Part shown: positions 1 through 6,189 of the stretch, one piece after another
How the letters are laid out: every line of letters starts with the position of its first letter
Numbering within the stretch: position 1 is the stretch's first letter
Assembly (NCBI GenBank): GCA_031268525.1
Contig: JAIRXA010000079.1
Span: 1 to 11,162 of the forward strand
DNA length: 11,162 bases
Reading direction: 5' to 3'
From: Coriobacteriales bacterium
GTDB taxonomy: Bacteria; Actinomycetota; Coriobacteriia; Coriobacteriales; UBA8131
Translations under genes and position numbers: made by a program
Notes under the pieces: model-generated
Database searches by the model: none
What the model was told of the DNA's origin: nothing
The model's input: only the letters and a program-made list of their open reading frames with translations

Positions 1-687
1 GCATATGACTATGCGGATATCCCCCACTTCAAGACCAGTGGTGCGCCGGGGCATCCAGGTCGCCTGCTCTTTGGCACGTTGGCTGGGCGACGGGTTGCCT
101 GCATGCAGGGTCGTTTGCATAACTATGAGGGCCACACGCCTACCGAGATCGTTTTCCCGCTACAGGTTTTGCAGGCTTTGGGCGCTCGTACGCTGGTCGT
201 TACCAACGCGGCGGGCGGCGTTAACCTCGACTACAAGGTCGGCGACATCATGGTCATCAGCGACCATATCAACTTCTTTGGGACGAGTCCCTTGACCATG
301 AACGAAGATCTGGGCCTGACTGACTTTGTGGATATGACCTACGCCTACACACCCGAACTGCGCGTACTGGCTCACAACGCTGGGAAAGAGGTCGGAATGC
401 ACCTACGCGAGGGGGTCTACTTGGGTCTGCGCGGGCCGAACTTCGAAACTCCGGCAGAGATACGTGCCTTTCGTACCTGGGGGGCCGATGCCGTTGGAAT
501 GTCAACGATTTTCGAAGTGCTCACTGCGGCGAGCACAGGGATGCGGGTGCTGGGTCTGTCGCTGGTCACGAACATGGCGGCTGGGGTGCTCGATGAGCCG
601 CTGTCGGGCGACCATGTGATTGAGGCAGGCAAGCGCGCTGCTGTCGATATGGAGTTGCTGATGCTTCGCATCTTGCCTCAGGTGTAG
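1..687 (+). CDS. Purine nucleoside phosphorylase, 3' part (start outside window)
   Basis: Cytosolic enzyme of purine salvage that splits purine (deoxy)nucleosides with phosphate into free base and pentose-1-phosphate. The frame is open from base 1, so the gene enters from the left. 228 residues are visible; the trimeric PNP family is usually about 270-280, so roughly the first 45, with the first phosphate-binding loop, are missing. Visible family signatures: GR-x-H-x-YEG (visible residues 37-44; Arg38, His40, Tyr42), VTNAAGG at about 67-73, the base-binding FETPAE (Glu149), VGMST (Met167, Ser168) and the LVTN motif with Asn191. After VGMST the family normally has V-P-E-V; here it reads I-F-E-V, so a conserved Pro is Phe. 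An internal TTG at 79 is in frame but lies inside the conserved domain and is not the start. The gene converges on the histidine kinase gene, 69 bp away. Whether it prefers inosine/guanosine or another purine cannot be told. Confidence 0.93.
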   Translation, partial: AYDYADIPHFKTSGAPGHPGRLLFGTLAGRRVACMQGRLHNYEGHTPTEIVFPLQVLQALGARTLVVTNAAGGVNLDYKVGDIMVISDHINFFGTSPLTMNEDLGLTDFVDMTYAYTPELRVLAHNAGKEVGMHLREGVYLGLRGPNFETPAEIRAFRTWGADAVGMSTIFEVLTAASTGMRVLGLSLVTNMAAGVLDEPLSGDHVIEAGKRAAVDMELLMLRILPQV

Positions 688-692
688 TGGGT

Positions 693-750
693 GTAGTAGG
701 CGGAGAAAAGCGTAGTGGGCTGTAATGGACGTAGTGGGCGGAGAGAAGCG
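693..750. repeat. Imperfect 20-bp direct repeat after the PNP gene
   Basis: Two 20-bp copies, 693-712 and 731-750, differ at two positions and are spaced with a 38-bp period. They fill most of the 69-bp gap between the two convergent stop codons. GTAGTGGG-like words also occur between and just before them. There is no strong hairpin with a T-run here, so I do not call a terminator. Confidence 0.6.
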
Positions 751-756
751 ATCTGT

Positions 757-2592
757 CTACAACAGGTAGCGATCCAGGCAGGCGAAAAAGTCATCGAAGT
801 TGATCGGCTTGCCCAGATGTTCACTCATGCCGCTTGCCAGATAGTTACGTACATCTTCTGCAAAAACATTGGCGGTCATTGCGATGATGGGAATCGTCTC
901 TGCACCGGGTAAGCCTGATGCGCGGATGATCTGGGTAGCCTCCAGGCCGTCCAGTTTTGGCATCTGCACGTCCATCAGGATCAGGTCGTAACGCCTTGGG
1001 TCGTCGGTAAAGCGAGCAAGCGCCTCGGTGCCGTTGATCACCCAGTCGACGGTCAGGCCGCTGGGTTCCAGGAGAGCCAGTACGATCTCAGCGTTGACCT
1101 CGGTATCCTCAGCGAGCAGTATCGTGTGTCCGTGGTAGTCGTGTTCGATGAAATGAGTCGAGCTTGAAGCGTCGGAGCTTGAAGCGTCGAAGCTTGAAGA
1201 AGCGAAGTCCATGGCCCCGGGCAGTGCCCCCTCGGTTTCCGTGAGCTTGGTGGCATCGGGATGAGCCGTAGGTGAGGTGGTCCTCGTGCGGACACTCTCA
1301 GACTCCAGTACCACGGTGAATCCGAAGGTTGAGCCAACCCCCAGCTCTGAATCAACCCAAATTTCGCCACCCATCATTTCGATGATGTTCTTGGAGATTA
1401 CCAGTCCCAGACCCGTGCCACCGAAGCGCCGCGTGATCGAGCTGTCAGCTTGTGCGAAGGATCGAAAGAGGAGCGTCTGCTGCTGCTCGTCGATGCCAAT
1501 CCCGGTGTCGCTGATCAAAAACTCCAATCTGACCCGCGCTTCGCCGTCGGCCCGTGCTTCGCCGTCGACCCGTGCTCCCTCGTCGGCCCGCGCTTCGCCG
1601 TCGGCCAGGCGGCGTACTCTGAGCGAGATCGAACCACCCTCTTCAGTAAACTTTACCGCGTTGCCCAGCAGATTGTTCAATGCCTGCAACAGGCGCTGCG
1701 CATCGCCAAAGAGCCGTTCGGGCAGATCATCGGCGATATCCAGAGTAAAGTTCTGCTGTTTCTGCTCGACAAGAATGGAGTTCAGCTGTTCAGCCTGAGT
1801 AAGCAGCTCGCGTAGATCGAAGAAGGCTGGTGTCAGTTTCAGGTTACCCGTTTCGATCTTGGACATATCGAGGATGTCATTGATGACCTCGAGCAGATGA
1901 TGCGAGGCCTCGTCGATCTTTACCAGAGAGCGTTGCTTGCGTTCGATGTTCTCCGCAGCCCGTCCGATCGCCGTCATGCCGATGATGGCATTGAGTGGTG
2001 TGCGCATCTCGTGGCTCATGTTGGAGAGGAATTCGCTTTTCACGCGACTGGCATGCTCGGCATCAGCCCGTGCCCGAGTCAGTTCGGTGATATCGCTGAA
2101 AACGAGGATGACTCCCTGGCATTCACCGCCTTCGTCGGCGGCAGGCGCGATGATGATGTGGTAGGTATGCTGTTCACCGGTAAGCAGGGTGATTGTCTGG
2201 TCAAAGTCCTGGTCAGCGGCCTGCTCAATGACCCGTTGACAGCGATGGGCGAGACTTTCGATCAGATCGGCGGGGAAGTAGCTACCAAAGAGCTCGCGGT
2301 ACGGGCGACCTACCATCTCACGCATGTCGAGATATCCCAGATTTTTGACCATGAGATTGTTGCCGAGCACGAAATTCAGATCGAGGTCGAGCATGAAGAA
2401 GATGCCAGGAGCATTTTTCAGCAACAGGCGATTGTAGAAGTTTGAGAGATCGCGCGCGATCTCATTGGTCGTGCGCATCCGTTCGCTCTGTTCGTGCATC
2501 AATGCCAGCGATTGGTAGCTTCGTTCCAAGCGTCGCAGATGACGCTGGAGCTGTTTGACCTCTCGTTCTTGCTCTGTATCCACCGGGGTCAT
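757..2592 (-). CDS. Hybrid sensor histidine kinase (coiled coil-PAS-HisKA-HATPase-REC)
   Basis: Soluble two-component kinase of 611 aa with no membrane segments. Order: charged coiled coil (about 5-45); PAS domain (about 60-170); HisKA with H-box SNMSHEMRTPLN and phospho-acceptor His194; HATPase_c with N-box Asn311, G1 box DTGIG (362-366), F-region and G2 box GGTGLG (391-396); Ser/Asp-rich linker (about 435-485); receiver domain (about 488-611) with acceptor Asp541, Thr573 and Lys595 and an acidic pocket at AED. All catalytic residues for autophosphorylation and internal phosphotransfer are present. There is no HPt or DNA-binding domain, so output must leave through a partner not seen here. 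Start: ATG at 2592, 14 nt after the stop of the FIST gene; in-frame TTG codons at 2634 and 2610 (the latter overlapping that stop) are alternatives. The Shine-Dalgarno is weak, so translation is probably coupled to the upstream gene. Two in-frame tandem repeats are described separately. Confidence 0.92.
   Translation of the reverse strand: MTPVDTEQEREVKQLQRHLRRLERSYQSLALMHEQSERMRTTNEIARDLSNFYNRLLLKNAPGIFFMLDLDLNFVLGNNLMVKNLGYLDMREMVGRPYRELFGSYFPADLIESLAHRCQRVIEQAADQDFDQTITLLTGEQHTYHIIIAPAADEGGECQGVILVFSDITELTRARADAEHASRVKSEFLSNMSHEMRTPLNAIIGMTAIGRAAENIERKQRSLVKIDEASHHLLEVINDILDMSKIETGNLKLTPAFFDLRELLTQAEQLNSILVEQKQQNFTLDIADDLPERLFGDAQRLLQALNNLLGNAVKFTEEGGSISLRVRRLADGEARADEGARVDGEARADGEARVRLEFLISDTGIGIDEQQQTLLFRSFAQADSSITRRFGGTGLGLVISKNIIEMMGGEIWVDSELGVGSTFGFTVVLESESVRTRTTSPTAHPDATKLTETEGALPGAMDFASSSFDASSSDASSSTHFIEHDYHGHTILLAEDTEVNAEIVLALLEPSGLTVDWVINGTEALARFTDDPRRYDLILMDVQMPKLDGLEATQIIRASGLPGAETIPIIAMTANVFAEDVRNYLASGMSEHLGKPINFDDFFACLDRYLL
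1160..1204. repeat. 15-bp tandem repeat (x3) in the kinase linker
   Basis: Units 1160-1174 and 1175-1189 are identical (GAGCTTGAAGCGTCG); 1190-1204 is a diverged third copy. On the minus strand they encode ASSS-type pentapeptides in the flexible linker between the HATPase and receiver domains. Confidence 0.85.
1533..1604. repeat. 18-bp tandem repeat (x4) inside the kinase ATPase domain
   Basis: Four contiguous 18-bp units: 1533-1550, 1551-1568, 1569-1586, 1587-1604. The first and last are identical and the inner two differ by a few bases. Read on the minus strand they give four hexapeptides, ADGEAR, ADEGAR, VDGEAR and ADGEAR (residues 330-353). They lie between the N-box and the G1 box, probably lengthening a beta-hairpin loop. 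Confidence 0.9.
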
Positions 2593-2606
2593 CTTCTCTA
2601 CGGTTC

Positions 2607-3914
2607 TCAAATGGCACAGAAGGCAAAGGAACAATTATGGAAGCGGTTGGTCGCCACATTGTCGGCGTAGCGGGTCGGACATATCTCGCCCAGACAATAC
2701 GCACCCGACAGGGTCAGGCCGGGCGGGAGCATTTTGGCAAGCACATCGCCTTCAGCCTCGGGATGATTGCCCAGGATGACCGAACGACCACAGCAGGAGA
2801 TGCACAGCATCGTAGAGTAGCGGTAATCGTCGGGTGCAACCGCGGTAACACACTTGATGAGGTCGGTCATCGACTCGCGCGCGGAAACCTTCAGGTCGTC
2901 AGGCTTGATGAGGCAGATGTTGGCCAGAGTGTCTTCGGGTACATCGCCCACCATGATACCGAGACCTTCGGCATGATCCAGATCGAGTATATGACGCATC
3001 AGCGGCACCTCGTCCTCGTCTTCGCGCGTAAGCATCAGCGGATAGGCGATGAAGGCCAACAGTGGGTCGCTGATCTGCGTGTTCAGCCCGAAGGTTTCCA
3101 GGTAGGTGATGAAGTCCTCGTCGCCGACCTGCTCCACGATATTGTCGTGAGAGCGGGTCACGCGCCGGATGTGCTCCGCGAACTGCGAGGTGACATGGCG
3201 AATGGAGAAGACAGGGCGCACGTTGCCCCAGAAACTGACGAGCACGAGCGAATCAGGGTACTCTTTGCCCGAAAGGAAGACCCGTGCGCGCGAGTAGTCA
3301 TCGTCATCGGAGCAGACGCCGCCGATGATCGGTGCGCCACCCGCGACCTCGCTGATGATTTCGGGATACTTGTCGCCGGAGAAGGACTCACCGTTGGGGG
3401 CGAAGCTGAGGATGAGCGCTGGATGCTCGCCGGGGAGAGCGTTGTCGGGAACGGTTGCGTAATACGTGTCGATCATGCGTTGTCGATGATCGGTGGTCAA
3501 TGGTTCAGACACGGCGGCGGTGAAGACCACGTCGTCTGCGATCAGCACGGTTAAGACAATCGCACCAGTGTGGTATCCCTCCGGATCGAAGGTTGCCAGT
3601 GAGGTGAAGCCCGCAACGGGAATTCCAAGCGCCTTGCTCACGCCCCCAGAGAGAGCGGCTCCATCCGCGTCGGCGTCGGTGAGCAGGATACCGAGGCCGC
3701 TTTTCTGCAGGGGAAGGCTTGCTGCGCGAACAGTCGTATCGTCAATGCGCGTATTGTCAATGTTCGTATCGTCAATGCGCGTATTGTCAATGCTCGTATC
3801 GTCGCTGGCGATACCACTTGGCAGCGACAGGCTTACACGTACGGCTTGAACCAACTCTGCAACCGCCGCATTCGAATCGTCGAGTTCATAGGTCGTTACC
3901 GTTGTGCTTTTCAT
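2607..3914 (-). CDS. FIST-domain signal-sensing protein
   Basis: 435 aa, soluble. Its first part (about 70-235) resembles FIST_N: GLGILLTDADADGAALSGG, then AGFTS, ALILSFAPNG and PIIGGVCSDD. Its second part (about 255-435) resembles FIST_C, with the characteristic LSGAYCLGEICPT and a terminal FHN motif. FIST proteins are ligand-binding sensors often coded next to histidine kinases or cyclic-di-GMP enzymes; NosP, a heme-binding FIST protein that controls NahK, is the best known. The hybrid kinase 14 nt downstream fits that model, but the ligand is not shown by the sequence. Seven cysteines lie between residues 371 and 433 (371, 374, 375, 407, 412, 428, 433), suggesting metal or redox chemistry. 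Start: ATG at 3914, preceded by GGGGGAGG five nt away; the longer frame up to 4004 lacks such a site. Residues 41-60 are a 10-aa repeat. The gene is divergent from the OPT transporter. Confidence 0.85.
   Translation of the reverse strand: MKSTTVTTYELDDSNAAVAELVQAVRVSLSLPSGIASDDTSIDNTRIDDTNIDNTRIDDTTVRAASLPLQKSGLGILLTDADADGAALSGGVSKALGIPVAGFTSLATFDPEGYHTGAIVLTVLIADDVVFTAAVSEPLTTDHRQRMIDTYYATVPDNALPGEHPALILSFAPNGESFSGDKYPEIISEVAGGAPIIGGVCSDDDDYSRARVFLSGKEYPDSLVLVSFWGNVRPVFSIRHVTSQFAEHIRRVTRSHDNIVEQVGDEDFITYLETFGLNTQISDPLLAFIAYPLMLTREDEDEVPLMRHILDLDHAEGLGIMVGDVPEDTLANICLIKPDDLKVSARESMTDLIKCVTAVAPDDYRYSTMLCISCCGRSVILGNHPEAEGDVLAKMLPPGLTLSGAYCLGEICPTRYADNVATNRFHNCSFAFCAI
3735..3803. repeat. 30-bp tandem repeat (x2.3) in the FIST gene
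   Basis: Unit 3735-3764 and unit 3765-3794 differ at one base; 3795-3803 begins a third copy. Each 30-bp unit is itself two similar 15-bp halves. On the minus strand the repeat encodes two copies of a 10-residue unit, S/N-IDNTRIDDT, at residues 41-60, between the N-terminal segment and the first FIST_N strand. Confidence 0.92.
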
Positions 3915-3919
3915 CAAAG

Positions 3920-3927
3920 CCTCCCCC
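3920..3927 (-). promoter_or_regulatory. Ribosome binding site deciding the FIST start
   Basis: On the minus strand this reads GGGGGAGG, five nucleotides before the ATG at 3914. It fixes this start over the longer open frame. Confidence 0.8.
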
Positions 3928-3992
3928 GAGGTTTGCGTTGCTTCGCCATGCCTTCCGTCGTGCGTCTCCTTGTGCATATCCGGCGCGCGCTT

Positions 3993-4015
3993 CACTATGC
4001 GCATAGTGTACTATG
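3993..4015. promoter_or_regulatory. Candidate operator: palindromic ACTATG/CATAGT array
   Basis: A perfect 16-bp palindrome, CACTATGC followed by its reverse complement GCATAGTG (3993-4008), lies in the 147-bp spacer between the divergent FIST and OPT genes. It continues into a third half-site. The hexamers ACTATG (3994-3999), CATAGT (4002-4007) and ACTATG (4010-4015) alternate in orientation with 2-bp spacers. A weak plus-strand promoter overlaps it (TTGTGC at 3970-3975, 17 bp, CACTAT at 3993-3998), and on the minus strand TACACT within it could be a -10. A dimeric repressor bound here could control both genes. No candidate regulator is coded beside it. Confidence 0.5.
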
Positions 4016-4050
4016 TATTGCCTTTCCTGAGCCAGCGGCACCATCTCGCA

Positions 4051-4056
4051 AAGGAG
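4051..4056 (+). promoter_or_regulatory. Ribosome binding site deciding the OPT start
   Basis: AAGGAG, five nucleotides before the GTG at 4062. Without it the open frame would extend back to a TTG at 3846, inside the divergent FIST gene. Confidence 0.8.
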
Positions 4057-4061
4057 TATCT

Positions 4062-5954
4062 GTGCAAGTGACCGAAGGGCAGAGCGAACCTCAAACTGAG
4101 GCGCGGATTTCAAACCGATCTGTAGGCCACGCAGGTGGCCAACTCAAAGGCCAACTGACCCTGCGCGGCATCATCATTGGGTGTGTGGGCTGCGTGATTA
4201 TCACCGCAGCTTCAGTCTACACTGCCCTGAAGATGGGCGTTCTGCCCTGGCCGATCATCTTCGCTGCCATCGTTTCCCTGTTCTTCCTCAAGGCACTCGG
4301 GCGCACGAGTCTCAACGAAGCCAATGTCACGCACACCGTGATGTCGGCCGGCGCAATGGTCGCCGGTGGCCTGGCGTTCACGATCCCCGGCATCTGGATG
4401 CTCGGTCATGCCAGCGAGGTCTCCTGGTGGCAGATGCTCGTGGTGGCTCTCGCCGGAGTCGCCCTCGGTCTGGTCTGTACCATCTTATTGCGTCGTCATT
4501 TTGTGGAGAAGGCCGGGCTGCCCTTTCCCATCGGGCAGGCGGCGGCCCAGACTCTGATCGCCGGAGACAGCGGTGGGCGGACCGGCGCAAAGCTCTTTGG
4601 AGCGCTCGGTCTGGCAGGTGTGTATACCTTCCTGCGTGATGGCCTGAAGATTATCCCGGCAATGCTGTTTGACAACATCGCCATCCCCGGAGTGGCTTTT
4701 GGAATATACAACTCGCCGATGCTTCTGGCTGTGGGCTTTTTGGTTGGAACCGGCGCGGTGGTGGTCTGGTTCCTGGGTGCGCTCTTGGGTAGTTTTGGTA
4801 TCGTGGCGGGTGCTTCAGCCCTGGGCTGGTGGGATGTCACCACTGGACAGGGCATCTCTTCCTCCCTGGGTATGGGCGTGATGATGGGCGCCGGCATCGG
4901 TGTCATCGTGAAGATCGCCCTCGGGGCTCTGCGCTCTTTGCGCCGCATTCCGACGGCCAGGGAGACTCCTGCCGCCGACCATCGCGGCAGTGCCTCCACG
5001 GCCACTGGCTCTACCAGCCCTGCTGCCGTCGACTCCATCGCTGTCGCTGCCTCCGCTGCCGCCGACCCCATCGCTGTCGCCACCGCCAGCCCTCCTCCTC
5101 TCGCCGCCGCCGAACCACCCTTCACCACTGGCAACTCGTATCCCGCCACAAAGCCCCGCACCACAGCGGCGCTGGCGACCCTGGTCATGGCGGCGGTTGC
5201 CCTTCTGATCTGCTTCGCGCTCGACCTTGGCCCGCTGGTCTCCCTCATCGTCGTGGTTTTTGTCTGGGTCACGACGGCCATGAGCTCACAGAGCGTTGGG
5301 CAGACCGGTATCGACCCGATGGAGCTATTTGGCTTGATCGTGCTGCTCATCGTGGCGGCCTTTGCCTCGGCGACTCTGGTACAGCTGTTCTTCGTAGCCG
5401 GGATCATCGCTGTGGCCTGTGGGCTGGCAGGTGATGTCATGAATGACTTCAAGGCCGGATATATTCTCGGTACCAACCCTCGCGCCCAATGGATCGGCCA
5501 GGCCATCGGCGGCGTGCTCGGAGCCGTGGTCGCCGTGGCCGTGCTGGTGATCCTGCTGGCAGCCTACGGACCGGAAGCCTTCGGTTCCACGGGCTCATTC
5601 GTTTCCACCCAGGCTTCTATAGTGAAGACGATGGTATCCGGCATCCCTTCGATTCCAGCCTTCGCCATCGGTCTGGTCGCAGGCCTGGTGCTCGCCCTCA
5701 CAGGTGCGCCTGCCATGATGTTGGGGCTGGGAATCTACCTGCCCTTCTATCTCTCCTTTTCAGCTTTTCTCGGCGCTCTGGCCAAGGTAGTGTATGATCG
5801 CATCTGCGTTCGCCGCCGTGCCCATCTACCGGACGAGCAGCGTGTGCAACGGGAGCAGGCACAGGCCGAAACGGGGCTGATCCTTGCTTCCGGTCTGCTC
5901 GGTGGCGAATCCGTCGTTGGCGTCCTCATAGCTCTTGGCGCGATTTTCCTCTAG
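4062..5954 (+). CDS. OPT-family oligopeptide transporter
   Basis: Polytopic inner-membrane transporter of 630 aa, the usual size for bacterial OPT proteins, which import peptides by cation symport. Family landmarks: LRGIIIG and VYTALKMG in the first helix region; NEANVTHTVMSAGAMVAGG (about 87-105); GLPFPIGQAAAQTL; in the second half GDVMNDFKAGYILGTNPRAQ with IGQAIGG following; and the closing SGLLGGESVVGVLIALG. Start is GTG with a good Shine-Dalgarno, placing a short hydrophilic tail before the first helix. The central cytoplasmic or periplasmic loop (about 292-366) is a long Ala/Pro/Ser/Thr-rich linker holding an internal duplication (IAVA-type repeats), unlike the compact helices around it. 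No peptidase or other transport gene is adjacent. The substrate cannot be told: peptides are the family default, but some OPT branches carry metal-chelates. Confidence 0.9.
   Translation: MQVTEGQSEPQTEARISNRSVGHAGGQLKGQLTLRGIIIGCVGCVIITAASVYTALKMGVLPWPIIFAAIVSLFFLKALGRTSLNEANVTHTVMSAGAMVAGGLAFTIPGIWMLGHASEVSWWQMLVVALAGVALGLVCTILLRRHFVEKAGLPFPIGQAAAQTLIAGDSGGRTGAKLFGALGLAGVYTFLRDGLKIIPAMLFDNIAIPGVAFGIYNSPMLLAVGFLVGTGAVVVWFLGALLGSFGIVAGASALGWWDVTTGQGISSSLGMGVMMGAGIGVIVKIALGALRSLRRIPTARETPAADHRGSASTATGSTSPAAVDSIAVAASAAADPIAVATASPPPLAAAEPPFTTGNSYPATKPRTTAALATLVMAAVALLICFALDLGPLVSLIVVVFVWVTTAMSSQSVGQTGIDPMELFGLIVLLIVAAFASATLVQLFFVAGIIAVACGLAGDVMNDFKAGYILGTNPRAQWIGQAIGGVLGAVVAVAVLVILLAAYGPEAFGSTGSFVSTQASIVKTMVSGIPSIPAFAIGLVAGLVLALTGAPAMMLGLGIYLPFYLSFSAFLGALAKVVYDRICVRRRAHLPDEQRVQREQAQAETGLILASGLLGGESVVGVLIALGAIFL
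5031..5080. repeat. 17-bp direct repeat in the OPT central loop
   Basis: Copies at 5031-5047 and 5064-5080 differ at one base, with a 33-bp period that keeps frame. They encode DSIAVA and DPIAVA in the Ala/Pro-rich linker. Confidence 0.8.
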
Positions 5955-6037
5955 AGGCACGACCTCCCTCGCATAGACACTGAACGTGGTCAATCTCTTT
6001 TGTAGGTAGGCCATATCCGCGAACCCCGTGGCGCCCT

Positions 6038-6073
6038 GTGTCAAGAACACAGTCAAGAGCACAGTCAAGAACC
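6038..6073. repeat. 12-bp tandem repeat (x3), intergenic
   Basis: Three contiguous units around CAGTCAAGARCA (6038-6049, 6050-6061, 6062-6073), each differing at one or two positions. They lie in the 235-bp space between the OPT gene and the OB-fold gene, upstream of its candidate promoter. Nothing else in this space looks like a gene. Confidence 0.8.
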
Positions 6074-6115
6074 GTACAGGCAGGTCAGTGAGTCGTTGCG
6101 GGTGTTCAGCTGATG

Positions 6116-6145
6116 TTGGGGTAAAATGAATATAAAAAATATAAG
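6116..6145 (+). promoter_or_regulatory. Candidate promoter of the OB-fold gene
   Basis: TTGGGG (6116-6121) and TATAAG (6140-6145) are 18 bp apart in a sharply A/T-rich stretch, about 45 nt before the GTG start. The match is partial and rests on position. Confidence 0.35.
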
Positions 6146-6176
6146 CTATGACTTACTTATAGAATGCGGCTAAGGC

Positions 6177-6182
6177 AGGAGG
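6177..6182 (+). promoter_or_regulatory. Ribosome binding site of the OB-fold gene
   Basis: AGGAGG, seven nucleotides before GTG 6190. A nearer ATG at 6185 is only two nucleotides away and opens an 8-codon out-of-frame peptide, so GTG is preferred. Confidence 0.8.
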
Positions 6183-6189
6183 TCATGAA

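Noticed and set aside
1897..2445. Plus-strand open frame antisense to the kinase PAS/HisKA region
   Set aside because: Mirror of a clearly coding sequence; no start signal and no family resemblance.
2637..3554. Plus-strand open frame (305 codons) antisense to the FIST gene
   Set aside because: Shadow frame; the minus strand carries the FIST motifs and a strong ribosome binding site.
4496..5506. Long minus-strand open frame (336 codons) across the OPT gene
   Set aside because: Low-complexity Ala/Pro/Thr translation caused by high G+C codon bias of the OPT gene on the other strand; no ribosome binding site and no recognisable domain.
5954..5966. Hairpin GAGG-CACGA-CCTC right after the OPT stop
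   Set aside because: Only four base pairs and no T-run, too weak to call a terminator.
5826..6068. Minus-strand open frame of 80 codons overlapping the OPT 3' end
   Set aside because: Overlaps the conserved OPT C-terminus by over 120 bp, begins inside the 12-bp repeat and shows no known motif.
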